From a virus, in the IMG/VR virus record IMGVR_UViG_3300025030_001400, positions 1-21,589 of that record: a stretch of 21,589 bases of DNA; one strand, 5' to 3'. The notes under the pieces were generated by a model that was given only the letters and a program-made list of their open reading frames with translations, had not been told where the DNA came from and ran no database searches. This document shows positions 7,678 through 16,400 of this stretch, piece by piece (position 1 is the stretch's first letter; the number at the start of each line of letters is the position of its first letter). A program made the position numbers and the translations under genes.

Positions 7678-7796
7678 AACTAAAGGATGAAATAGACAAA
7701 AAGCTAAGCCTAATCAACACTATCACAAGGACTAACATGGAAAGCATAATCGCACAGCACTACGCTGACCTGCTTAACGCAAGGAATAAGCAATGA
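7674..7796 (+). pseudogene. Out-of-frame C-terminal coiled coil of the S74 chaperone
   Basis: Reading from 7674 in the frame -1 relative to the tailspike gives IKLKDEIDKKLSLINTITR and then TNMESIIAQHYADLLNARNKQ, stopping at TGA 7794-7796. This amphipathic helix is what normally follows LLAFVIAA in S74 domains, and its stop overlaps the next gene's ATG as ATGA. Removing two bases (GC) from the GCGC at 7669-7672 would rejoin the frames as ...FVIAAIKLKDEID.... No slippery heptamer is visible between the last -1-frame stop (7644-7646) and the tailspike stop. A 2-base insertion or sequence error therefore fits better than programmed frameshifting. Confidence 0.6.
7737..7796 (+). CDS. Possible 19-residue ORF coupled to the gp4-like gene
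   Basis: Within the out-of-frame tail, ATG 7737 has AAGGA (7727-7731) 5 bases upstream. It encodes MESIIAQHYADLLNARNKQ and ends at 7796, overlapping the next ATG by 4 bases. It could now be translated alone and help initiate the neck gene. More likely it is just the end of the broken S74 tail. Confidence 0.3.
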   Translation: MESIIAQHYADLLNARNKQ

Positions 7797-8545
7797 CCAT
7801 CTTCATACCGCCATCATCACTTCCTGCGGACACAATGCGCTCAATCGCGCAGGACAGTTTTGAGCAGATCAAGGTTTATGCGCCAGGGGTGGATATTGAT
7901 GCCGCCGATGCCGCGCGCGCGCTGAGTCTCACGAACCAGATGCTGGGTGAATGGGCAAACGAGAAACTGGTTTGCTTCGCCAACTTGGAGCAATCCTTCC
8001 CGCTTGTTCCGGGGGATCGCACCTACACGATCGGCACCGGCGGCGATATCAACAAGGTCCGTCCGCTGAAAATCGAAACCGGACCGGGAATCGCCTATCT
8101 GTTGGACTCAAGCAGCAACCGTTTTGAAATTGAAGTCATCGAGCAGGATGAGTGGAACCAGATCAAGCTTCTGACCGTGACAGCGCAGTACCCGAACAAA
8201 CTATTCTACGATCCGCAGTATCCGCTGGGGATCATCAACATCTTCCCGACACCTGAAACAGCGCATACGGTGTACTTCGACTCACGCCTGAAACTGGCCA
8301 GCATGAACGCCCTGGATACTGCATTCAGCCTGCCGGATGGGTACGCGCAGGCGATCAAAAGCAATCTTAGCGTCCGGCTCTGGCGGTATTACAAACAGGG
8401 GGCACCAGACCAGGACTTGAAAGACGAGGCAAGCAACGCGCTGGCGGCGATCAGGCGCACAAACCTGAGGCAATCACCGGTGCAGTATGATACAGCCATC
8501 GTGAACACCGCCGCGCGCGGCTACAACATCCAGAATGATTCATAG
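7793..8545 (+). CDS. Neck/tail accessory factor, P22 gp4-like head-tail connector
   Basis: 250 residues. The N-terminal helical part (DTMRSIAQDSFEQIKVYAPG, then DAADAARALSLTNQMLGEWANEKL, 36-59) has the dal..lN.mL.eW pattern of P22 gp4-type connectors. A beta-rich stretch follows (FPLVPGDRTYTIGTGGDINKVRP, 69-91). The C-terminal third is helical again, with basic residues. P22 gp4 is about 166 residues, so this is a longer relative. Such proteins bind below the portal ring, close the head after packaging and dock the tail. AAGGA (7781-7785) lies 7 bases before ATG 7793. The next gene, a gp10-like hub, starts 2 bases after this stop, the expected partner order. Confidence 0.75.
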   Translation: MTIFIPPSSLPADTMRSIAQDSFEQIKVYAPGVDIDAADAARALSLTNQMLGEWANEKLVCFANLEQSFPLVPGDRTYTIGTGGDINKVRPLKIETGPGIAYLLDSSSNRFEIEVIEQDEWNQIKLLTVTAQYPNKLFYDPQYPLGIINIFPTPETAHTVYFDSRLKLASMNALDTAFSLPDGYAQAIKSNLSVRLWRYYKQGAPDQDLKDEASNALAAIRRTNLRQSPVQYDTAIVNTAARGYNIQNDS

Positions 8546-8547
8546 TC

Positions 8548-10002
8548 ATGTTGAGCCCGATTTTTGACAGTTTCAATCGCGACAGGTCAAGAAGTGGGAA
8601 TACTGACCAGTGCGTGAACATTTATCCTGAAGACATCGACGGGCCGAAGGGGCCTGAAATCGGACTGCTTATCAGCGTGCCCGGAAAGCGGTTGCTTGGA
8701 ACAATCGGCCCCGGCCCGATCAGGGGGATGTACGAAGGCAACGATGGACTGATGTACGTGGTAAGTGGTGCCGGGGTGTATTCGGCCACCACAGGGTACG
8801 CGGGCACCCTGCTCGGCACGATTGACAGCAGTTCTGGTGCCGTGTCGATCATCAACAGCCCAACACAAATTCTTGTTGTGGACGGTACCGGCGGATGGGT
8901 GTGGGATAGGGTTGCGCTGACCTTTACGAAAACCATCGAAAATGCCGGGACTGATTGCGTGAATCCTACGGCCGCCATTTATCAGGACGGCTTCGGCATC
9001 GTCAACTCTGACGACAATCAAATCTACCAGACGAACTACAACGACCTGGCCGCGATGACATCCGGATCACCGGCGACGGCAAACAATGCATATGTCCAGA
9101 ACAGTTCAAAAAATGTGGTTACCTTGTTCGACCTGAAGGAAGAGGTTTGGATATTCAAGGAAGATTCGATTGAGATATGGATCAACCAGGGAGCAGCCGG
9201 TTTTGCCTTCACGCCGCTGCAGGGCGTGTCTATCCCGGTCGGCTGTTCCGCGCTGGCATCCGTGGCGCAACTTGGCGAAAGCATCGCATGGCTTGGTGGC
9301 AGCGAACAAGGCAACGGCGTGGTGTATATGTCGGTAGGCTATCAAGCCGTCCCGATTACCACCCCCGCACTATCAACCCGGTTCCAGAATTTTTCATCCT
9401 TGTCTGATGCGGTTGCCTGGGGGTATCAGAAGGACGGGCATTATTTCTACGTGATCACGTTCCCAATCGAAGGGGAATCGTGGGCATATGACCTGAAAAC
9501 CAAAAAGTGGCACCGCCGCGCGGGGTTCAATAATGGCGTCATGACACGCGACATCGCCAATTGTTCCGTATTTTTCAACGGGCTGAATATCGTTGGCGAC
9601 TACCAGAACGGGAACATCTATGCGCTGGATAACGAGGTTTTTACCGACAATGGGATGAACAGGAAATGGGTGCGGTCGTGGCGCGCGCTTCCTTCTTCCA
9701 TGCCGCAAGGTGTACCAATGAGCTTCGATTCACTCCAGATTCTGCTGGAAACCGGCATCACCGTGCCCGCCGGGACGAACCCGCAGATCATGCTGCGCTG
9801 GTCAGACGACGGTGGGTACACATGGACGCAGGAATTTCAAGTTCAAATGGGCAAGACGGGCGAAACATCATGGCGCGCAATAAAGATCCGTTGCGGTTCA
9901 ACCAAAATCGGTACCGGCATGGACCGTATTTGGGAAATCTCAGGGGTTGATCCGGTCGAAATCAAGATCACTGGTGCTACCTTTGAGGGCGGCCCAGCAT
10001 AG
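8548..10002 (+). CDS. Packaged-DNA stabilisation protein, P22 gp10-like tail hub
   Basis: 484 residues, close to the ~472 of P22 gp10. The N-terminus has the family-type opening (SFNRDRS...QCVNIYPEDIDGPKG) leading to VPGKRLLG. Repeated beta-propeller-like blades follow: GPIRGMYEGNDGLMYVVSG, WIFKEDSIEIWINQG (about 197-211), and a block with ALASVAQLGESIAWLGGSEQ and DGHYFYVITFP. A later segment AYDLKTKKWHRRAG resembles the gp10 region with a Trp-bearing strand. In P22, gp10 sits between gp4 and the tail needle, stabilising DNA in the head. No Shine-Dalgarno precedes ATG 8548; with the upstream stop at 8543-8545, translation is probably coupled. The family call comes from pattern and neighbourhood. 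Confidence 0.8.
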   Translation: MLSPIFDSFNRDRSRSGNTDQCVNIYPEDIDGPKGPEIGLLISVPGKRLLGTIGPGPIRGMYEGNDGLMYVVSGAGVYSATTGYAGTLLGTIDSSSGAVSIINSPTQILVVDGTGGWVWDRVALTFTKTIENAGTDCVNPTAAIYQDGFGIVNSDDNQIYQTNYNDLAAMTSGSPATANNAYVQNSSKNVVTLFDLKEEVWIFKEDSIEIWINQGAAGFAFTPLQGVSIPVGCSALASVAQLGESIAWLGGSEQGNGVVYMSVGYQAVPITTPALSTRFQNFSSLSDAVAWGYQKDGHYFYVITFPIEGESWAYDLKTKKWHRRAGFNNGVMTRDIANCSVFFNGLNIVGDYQNGNIYALDNEVFTDNGMNRKWVRSWRALPSSMPQGVPMSFDSLQILLETGITVPAGTNPQIMLRWSDDGGYTWTQEFQVQMGKTGETSWRAIKIRCGSTKIGTGMDRIWEISGVDPVEIKITGATFEGGPA

Positions 10003-10064
10003 TTGAAATCGCCTGCAATAGCGAGTAATGTGTTCAGTATTGAAAGCGGCAATAGGGCCGGAAA

Positions 10065-10070
10065 AAGGAG
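10065..10070 (+). promoter_or_regulatory. Shine-Dalgarno AAGGAG selecting ATG 10078
   Basis: AAGGAG lies 7 bases before ATG 10078. The frame is open back to a TTG at 10003 directly after the gp10-like stop, but that start has no ribosome site and gives a poorly composed N-terminus. 10078 is therefore the start. Confidence 0.8.
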
Positions 10071-10077
10071 AATAAAA

Positions 10078-10671
10078 ATGGTAAATTATCAAGCACTGCT
10101 GCAAAAATATATGCACATGGTTGCCGGAGAAGAAGGAACAACATTCATATCTGACAAGCCTGATTGGATAACCGATGATGAGTGGAAAGAATTGGTTTTT
10201 GCTAATCAATCAGTTTTGCGCAACTGGGGCTCTGGCATTGTAGAAACCACAATTCCAGAAGTATATGACACAGAAAACGATGTGATGCTTATCGGCAAGG
10301 AAGCAGAAGCGTACCAAGCAAAAGTTGATCGCATTTGTGCGTCCGATCCTTATCTCGCGCTACGACAAGATTTGTGTTGCCTGCTCGGGAAATATTCGTG
10401 TGACTTGGTAGATACGAAAGGATTATTTAAGGATGTGGCAATTCGTGCTCTTGAAAAATCATTGCTTGAACTGAAAACCATAAACATCGGATTGTCACCA
10501 AAGGACTATTGGGAGTTGATTTTGTATCTCGGTGGTGAAATAACTGCGGTAGAAAATGGATTTAAGGGGAAAGCCCCATCTCAAAACGGGATAGAATTTT
10601 TTGTTAATCCATGCGCTCAAAGTATAGGGCTTGAAGTGATCCTTGATAAATATATCAAGACACCAGCATGA
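10078..10671 (+). CDS. Unknown AT-rich gene inserted in the tail operon (moron-like)
   Basis: 197 residues from ATG 10078 with a strong ribosome site. No family is recognised. The product looks soluble and helical: MVNYQALLQKYMHMV, a WITDDEWKELV segment, an acidic middle, and a C-terminal half with Cys residues (CCLLGKYSC) and LSPKDYWELILYLGG. It has no signal peptide or membrane segment. The DNA is AT-richer than the neck genes on either side, and the 75 bases before the gene form the largest gap in this part of the operon. Both points suggest late acquisition. The stop overlaps the next start as ATGA. A role in virion structure, superinfection immunity or anti-defence cannot be distinguished from sequence. 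Confidence 0.7.
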   Translation: MVNYQALLQKYMHMVAGEEGTTFISDKPDWITDDEWKELVFANQSVLRNWGSGIVETTIPEVYDTENDVMLIGKEAEAYQAKVDRICASDPYLALRQDLCCLLGKYSCDLVDTKGLFKDVAIRALEKSLLELKTINIGLSPKDYWELILYLGGEITAVENGFKGKAPSQNGIEFFVNPCAQSIGLEVILDKYIKTPA

Positions 10672-11078
10672 GCGTTACCAAACTAAATATCAACGCCGCC
10701 ACACCGCTGCTTGTCGGCAAGGATGACCGGATTTCGCCGGCATGGTACAATATCCTCTCCGCACTGATTCCCGGCGGCAGAAGCATCCAGGCGCCGCTCG
10801 ACGGGTTCAGTATCACGATCGAGGATGGAGTCGAAACGCTTATCCTGAACCCTGCCAGCGCGCTGGCAGCCGGAACGATCATCATGCCATCTGGCGCGGG
10901 TGATGGTGCCAAGGTAAAAATCACTTCCACGCAAACCATTACTACTTTGACAATTACCGCAGCGAAAGGGCAAACCGTCATGGATGCACCGACCGAACTT
11001 ACGGTTAGTTTGATCGCGCCGTATGGTTATGAGTTTGTTTTCGACGCTGATAGTGCTACGTGGTACCGGGTGCAGTGA
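10668..11078 (+). CDS. Small beta-structured phage virion-type protein
   Basis: 136 residues. The sequence reads as repeated short beta strands: FSITIEDGVETLILNPASAL, AAGTIIMPSGAGDGAKVKI, TQTITTLTITAAKGQTVMDAP and a C-terminal YEFVFDADSATWYRVQ. The pattern LNPAsaLAaGTIimPsgagDGakVkI...Qtittlti...aTWYRV recurs in small proteins encoded in phage tail regions and in fibre C-termini, and suggests a trimeric beta fold with a terminal Trp-Tyr-Arg strand. The start overlaps the upstream stop (ATGA), and the stop overlaps the next start (TGATG). It may form a tail tip, knob or decoration. It lies where P22-like phages have tail-needle functions, but it does not resemble the coiled-coil needle gp26. 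Confidence 0.65.
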   Translation: MSVTKLNINAATPLLVGKDDRISPAWYNILSALIPGGRSIQAPLDGFSITIEDGVETLILNPASALAAGTIIMPSGAGDGAKVKITSTQTITTLTITAAKGQTVMDAPTELTVSLIAPYGYEFVFDADSATWYRVQ

Positions 11079-11539
11079 TGGATGACTTGGTGACCGACCC
11101 ACGGGAAAGACTGAACGAACTGCAACGGGTGATGAGCACAATGCCGCAGGCAGAGGGGTTGGTAACCACGCATCACTTCGTACCCGGCCAATATTTGCGC
11201 AAGCTCTGGCGGCCAGAGGGCACGGTGATCATCGGTAAAGTGCATAAAGCACCGCACTTCTTCCTGTGTGCCATGGGTGAGATCGCCGTATCATCCGGGG
11301 ATGGCAACTGGAAGACGTTGAAAGCCGGGGATGTGATCGAATCGCAACCGGGCACAAAGCGCATCACGGTGGCCTTGACTGACGCAATCGGGATAACCGT
11401 ACACCAGACCTCACTTACCGACCTTGACGAAATCGAAGCTGCACTGATCGAGCCGGATGAACTGGCTTTGTTTGATGCGCGGAACGAGTTGCGAAATTTG
11501 GAAATTGGGGACACAATGAACAAACTAACGTCGGGATGA
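11078..11539 (+). CDS. Cupin-fold phage protein
   Basis: 153 residues from ATG 11078, which overlaps the previous stop. A GTG six codons upstream (11060) is less likely because it lies inside the neighbouring gene. The core runs THHFVPGQYLRKLWRPEG, TVIIGKVHKAPHFFLCAMGEI, KTLKAGDVIESQPGTKRI and ITVHQTSLTDLDEIEAALI. The order of strands, the HKxxH pair and the PGTKR turn are those of small cupin-like proteins repeatedly found in phage structural operons. Metal binding through the His residues is possible. The function in phages is unknown to me; its position suggests a virion component or assembly factor. The next gene begins 15 bases downstream with its own excellent ribosome site. Confidence 0.7.
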   Translation: MDDLVTDPRERLNELQRVMSTMPQAEGLVTTHHFVPGQYLRKLWRPEGTVIIGKVHKAPHFFLCAMGEIAVSSGDGNWKTLKAGDVIESQPGTKRITVALTDAIGITVHQTSLTDLDEIEAALIEPDELALFDARNELRNLEIGDTMNKLTSG

Positions 11540-11554
11540 TGTAAGGAGGTAATC

Positions 11555-12307
11555 ATGTCTTGGGTATATGCAGCAGTAGCAGTGGGTGGCGCATTGATTG
11601 GCGGTATTGCATCTAATCGTGCAGCCAATACGCAATCTGATGCCGCGAACAACGCCACCGCCGCGCAACAGGGCATGTTCGGAACAACGCAGCAAAATCT
11701 GCAACCGTACATGGAAGCCGGGCGCGCACCGCTGGCTCAACTGGTCTCAGGAACACAGCCCGGCGGCGATCTCATGCCGCAATCGTACACGCCATACGAC
11801 ATCGAGAAATTCAAAGCCTCACCTGAATACCAGATCATGATGCAGCAGAATGCAGAGGCGCTCAACGCATCGCAGAATGCCTCTTCTCTGTCCGGCGGCG
11901 CGAACAGCAATAACATGAAGAGCTTGATGGGGTGGACGCAAGGCAATGCAGTCAACCAGTATCAGACCGGCCTGAGCAATTATCTCCAGCAGTTCCTGAC
12001 TGGCAATCAGGCCAAGGCGCAGCAATTCGGTACATACCAAACGCTTGCCGGCATGGGGCAGAATGCCGCCGCTGGCCTGGGCGACATCGGAACAAAAGTC
12101 GGCGGGCAAATCGGCGAAAATATCATCGGTGCCGGGAACGCGCAGGCAGCGGGCACAGTCGGGGTAGGCAATGCGATCACCGGAGCCATGGGGCAAGGTT
12201 ATAATTCCTGGTTGCAGCAGCAATACCTGAACAAGTATGCGTTGAATAACGGCATGTCTGGTGCAGAGTATTCGAATGCAGAAGGCGTGCCGATTACTTT
12301 GCAGTAA
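11555..12307 (+). CDS. DNA-ejection (internal virion) protein with N-terminal glycine-zipper helix
   Basis: 250 residues. AAGGAGGT (11543-11550), a near-perfect ribosome site, precedes ATG 11555. Residues 4-20 (VYAAVAVGGALIGGIAS) form a hydrophobic glycine-zipper helix able to enter a membrane. An Ala/Gln/Asn-rich helix with QQGMFGTTQQNLQPYMEAGRAPLAQLVSG follows. This arrangement (helix, QxxLxPYxxAGxxAL, then SPEYQ and long Ala/Gly/Gln-rich helices) is characteristic of podovirus DNA-transfer/ejection proteins. They are packed in the head, leave with the DNA and help form the trans-envelope channel. The Gly/Ala-rich stretch around IIGAGNAQAAGTVGVGNAITG may be a second membrane-active segment. 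It probably acts with the next two gene products. Confidence 0.78.
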   Translation: MSWVYAAVAVGGALIGGIASNRAANTQSDAANNATAAQQGMFGTTQQNLQPYMEAGRAPLAQLVSGTQPGGDLMPQSYTPYDIEKFKASPEYQIMMQQNAEALNASQNASSLSGGANSNNMKSLMGWTQGNAVNQYQTGLSNYLQQFLTGNQAKAQQFGTYQTLAGMGQNAAAGLGDIGTKVGGQIGENIIGAGNAQAAGTVGVGNAITGAMGQGYNSWLQQQYLNKYALNNGMSGAEYSNAEGVPITLQ

Positions 12308-12317
12308 AGGATAAATC

Positions 12318-13430
12318 ATGCCCGTAAATAGTCAAATCCCACTGCAAGTCCAGCAACCTCAATTCATGACCCCCTTCGAGGGGATGTCAGGCGCGCAAAC
12401 CATTCAACAGCAGATGCAGTCAACGCAACTGAACCAGCAGAAACTTGCGGCCGGCCAGCACGAATTGAACAATCAGATGTTGTTGTCCAGAATCGCCGCC
12501 GTGCCGGGCAGCATCGATCCAGCAACCGGGCTTTGGTCGCAGACCGCTATCGACAGCATCGTTCAAGCAAACCCTGTTCTTGGGCGGGATATTCTGCAAA
12601 AACAGACCAAAGACAAAATGGCTATCGAGCAATTAAGCCTGCAAAAAAATAAAAACCTGGCGGCAATGCACAAGGCAGGTTCTGACGCTATCAATGACGA
12701 GCAGCTTGATGCTGTTGGCGCAGCAGATGCGGCACCCGCAGAAAAACGCGAAGAGGTTTATGCCGCTAAATGGGCGGAAGGGCGTGCCCGGCTGAAGAAG
12801 ACCGGACTTTTTTCAGAGGATACGCAATTCGCTGATATGTCCTACAAACAGGCAAAGGAAATCTTGTTGCGTCGCGGCGGCAAAGAAGACAAGAATGCGG
12901 TTCAAGATATTGCGAATGCGCGCGACATAATCAACGATCTAAAAACAGAGTATTCCCATCTGGATTCGAAAAGCCCGCAGGCTGCGCAGATCATGGAAAA
13001 GATTCGTGATGGTGAAGAGGCAATCAAGCGGATGAAAGCAATGCCAGGCGGAGAGAATAAAGAACCATCCAACATTCAAACTGCCCGGATATTGCTGGAG
13101 AACAAAAACAATCCTGATTTCATCAACGCATTCAAAATGGGTAAAAGCTCTGCCGATCCGGTTGGAGTTACAGCCAGCGCGCTGTACAAATCGTATACCG
13201 ATGAAGATATGTGGCCGTCAGAAATTGAAGATGCATCGCAGGATGAAAAGGTTGCCTATGTGCGGAAACTTGCCGGTGCTTTGCACAATAAAGAATCTGG
13301 GGTTAAAAAGGATGAAGTTGTCACCCGGTTCGAGGGCGACAAGGACATGGAGGGTATGGTCCTTGGCAAGAAGACTGCCAAAGGCTATGAAGTGATGAGA
13401 GGTGGCAAGCTGGCCGGGTATTATCAGTAA
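12318..13430 (+). CDS. Helical internal virion / ejection protein
   Basis: 370 residues, ATG 12318 with AAAGGA (12306-12311) 6 bases upstream. The N-terminus is Gln/Pro-rich (QIPLQVQQPQ...), then comes GAQTIQQQMQSTQLNQQKLAA and a long, charged, largely helical body (KQTKDKMAIEQLSLQKNK, AEGRARLKK, DIANARDIINDLKTEYSHLD) with few cysteines and no strong membrane helix. The sequence family is not recognised by name. A helical Gln/Lys/Asp-rich protein between a glycine-zipper ejection protein and a giant virion-delivered protein fits the second of the usual trio of podovirus ejection proteins. The C-terminus KTAKGYEVMRGGKLAGYYQ looks like a short beta element. Its stop TAA overlaps the giant gene's ATG (TAATG), so the two are translated in strict sequence. 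Confidence 0.72.
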   Translation: MPVNSQIPLQVQQPQFMTPFEGMSGAQTIQQQMQSTQLNQQKLAAGQHELNNQMLLSRIAAVPGSIDPATGLWSQTAIDSIVQANPVLGRDILQKQTKDKMAIEQLSLQKNKNLAAMHKAGSDAINDEQLDAVGAADAAPAEKREEVYAAKWAEGRARLKKTGLFSEDTQFADMSYKQAKEILLRRGGKEDKNAVQDIANARDIINDLKTEYSHLDSKSPQAAQIMEKIRDGEEAIKRMKAMPGGENKEPSNIQTARILLENKNNPDFINAFKMGKSSADPVGVTASALYKSYTDEDMWPSEIEDASQDEKVAYVRKLAGALHNKESGVKKDEVVTRFEGDKDMEGMVLGKKTAKGYEVMRGGKLAGYYQ

Positions 13431-16400
13431 TGCCATTCATCCCACTCCAAGAAAATGACGCATCTATGCAACGGCCAGATGGGTCACAGAAAGGCATGGG
13501 TTTTCTTGGGCCACTTAAATTTCACGATGGAAGAACTTCTACAGAACTTTCTGTTGGTGTAAATATAAATGGCAAGGAAACCGATATTCCTGCTTTAGTA
13601 CCAACACTTTCAAAAGATGAAATATCTTATCTATTGAGCGGTGGCAAGCCAACTGATTCTATCGTCATAAAGGCGCGCCAGCACGCTGAACAGCGCATCA
13701 AACAAGGTAAATCTGTCTTTGCTGGTCCTGATGATTATCAAGCACAGCAAACGAAAAAAATTGGTTTCACACCACTAGCGGATGCTGATGAGCCAACAAT
13801 TGCGGCGAAGCGCGGTTTCACGCCGATCGAAACACATCGCACATGGGGCAAAGCAGCGCAGGATCTCGCATCCAAGTTATACGCTCCAGACAAACAGCGC
13901 GAATATGACCGCACCAACGCGGCGATGCGCGACCATCTCGCGCTTGAACAAAATCCGATAGTTCCCGGCATACAGCGCAACTCAGGCGGCACGATTGAAG
14001 CACCTGTCTCCGCGCTTATGGCTGCCAGCCGCCGTGATGCGCAACCAACCAGCGCGTTAAGCGATAGCACAGAAGTTGCCAGGCAATTGGTCGCTGGCGC
14101 GGTGACGCGCACACCTGAAATGGTTGGATCAGCACTTAATTGGTGGGCACCGGAAGGGTCTGAAGCAGAGCGTTTAGGCAAGGTCGCAAAGGAATACTGG
14201 AAAGAAAAAGGCAAGGGATGGGAGCCTGACTTGAAAGGTCGCGGGGTTGTCGCATCCACGCTGATTGAGGGCGCCGCGCAGGTTGCCCCGTCCGTTTTAG
14301 GTATGGCCGCAGCGGCAGTAAATCCGATTGTTGGCGGCACTTTTGTGGCAATGCTCTTTGGCGGACAACAGGCTCAGGAAACATACGACAAAGGAATCGC
14401 TGCCGGATTACCACCAGAAGAGGCAACGCAGGCCGCCTACCGCACTGGGCTGATTGAAGGATTTGGGGAAACAATCGCCGATGTCACTGGCGCAAAATTA
14501 TTGTCCGGCGCCGGGAAAGCGATCTGGACTGCCTGGAAAGGAACGGCAGCCGGCGCAGCAAAAGCCGCGACCTCTCCGCAATGGGCAATGCGCTTTGCGA
14601 AGGACTGGACGGCGAATGCGACCATTCAATCCGCGACAGAATATGGTCAAGGCTATGGTGAGGCCGCTGTTGAAAAGGCTTATGGAGTTGATACCCAAGC
14701 CCCGAGTCAGGCTGGCGCACATGGCGCGCGCGTGGCTCTGGGCATGTCTGCCTTGCTTGGTATCCCAAGTGCTGTATCACAACGCAATATGGGGCAAAAT
14801 AGGGCAAAGATCGGCGAATTGCTGAATGACCCCAATGCCCCGGAAGAACTGCGCATCGGCGCGGCGAAGTTCGTGGCCAGCGACATATCGCGAGACGTTG
14901 GCAAGGAAAAGGCGGATCAATGGCTTGGGCAAGTAACCAAAGCAATCTCAACCACAGTGCCAGCCGATACCGCGCCGAGTGCGGAGTCCGTCCCACAAAT
15001 TCACAAACCAGAGAAAGCCGATGCCCTCGAAGCCGCCGACCTACTGTCAGAAGCCAAGGCAACGCCTGCAAATGCTCCCGCTGCCCAAGGCTTCACCCCG
15101 ACTGAACCGACGCAGCCAAGGCCCAAACGCGGCCCAACTGACGAAGAATCTGCACAAATGGCAAAGGACGCTGCCGCCTACCGGAAACTTCAGGAGGAAA
15201 CGCAGACCAAATCCCCACCACCCGCCCCGCCCGGTGCGCCGACTTTCACACCAGAGCCTGGCGATGTGCCGACAGCACCGCGCCATGCCGTCGCCGGGTT
15301 GCCGGTCCAGGAAATGCCGTTAAACGACTTGAAATTATCTGGGGAAGTGCCACAATTCAAGAAGGCGGCGAACGCTGCAGGAATCGTCATGCCGCTGGGC
15401 GGGAATTTTGACCGCACCGGGGTAGCGCCGATTCAGGTTTGGGAGCGGCTGAATGGCGACATGGAGATCATTTCCGGCCGGCACCGGTTCGATCTGGCCA
15501 AGCGCAGCGGCGAAGAGACATTGCCGGCGCAGATCCACCGCGAAGCCGATGGGTTCAATGTAAGACAGGCGGCCCGGCTGGATGCCGAGCTCAACATTCG
15601 AGACGAACAAGGAGGGGTGTCAGATTATGCAAGCTACTTCAAAAACTCTGCTATCGCGGAAAAGGACGCCGACGCAGCAGGACTTTTGGCGCGGCCAAAG
15701 GGAAAAGCTGGATTCGCAATCGCGCGAGACGCAGGAGAGGATGTCTTTGCCTCGCATAGTGCCGGTATCATTTCCGACGAAGCAGCCCTTGCAATAAGCC
15801 GGGCAGCACCCGGCGACAACACCATTCAGGCAGTCGGCCTGAAGATGGTGAACGAAGGAAAGAGCATCACCCTGGCCGAGAACACCATGCGCGCCATCAG
15901 CATGATGCAAAAGAACGGAGAAGCCAAGCCGGAACAGGGCGACATCTTCGGGTTCGATGACTCCGCCATCCGGGAAGCAGAAGCCATGGCCAAGCGTGCC
16001 GCCGCAGCGCAGCGCGCCATCCGGGAACAACTCGCCTCCGTGTCCGGGGCCACCAAGCGCCCGGAGATCGCCCGCAAGCTGGGCGTGGACGTGAAGGACC
16101 CGGAAGCTGTCAAAGCCAAGATCGCCGAACTGCATGCTGCCGCGAACCGGCTGGCCAACTGGCCGACACACCCTGACTTGGTGAAGGAATTCCGCGGTGT
16201 TTCACGTGAAACAGAGGCCAAGCCAGCAGCCAAAGCAGAACGCCGCCAGACCCACGCAGAGCGCCGCACGCGCTACGCCGCGATGTCGCCGGACGAACTG
16301 CGCGCCGAACTGGAAGCAAAAGACCGCCGCATCTTCACCAGCCACTTGACCGGGTTGCCGAATAAAGCCGCCTATGAAGAGGTAGCCAAGATGCCGGTAC

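Noticed and set aside
10003-10031. TTGAAA followed 17 bases later by TAATGT, a possible promoter before the moron-like gene
   Set aside because: The -10 box matches only 3 of 6; not enough to call a promoter by eye.
10003-10077. Upstream in-frame TTG start for the 10078 gene
   Set aside because: No ribosome site at 10003, whereas AAGGAG precedes ATG 10078 at ideal spacing.
11060-11077. GTG start for the cupin gene at 11060
   Set aside because: It lies inside the upstream gene without a ribosome site; ATG 11078 overlaps the upstream stop and fits coupling.
14484-15071. 195-codon open frame on the minus strand, with similar ones at 13738-14340 and 15620-16171
   Set aside because: All lie opposite the continuous giant gene; their Arg/Pro/Cys-rich products are typical antisense shadows.
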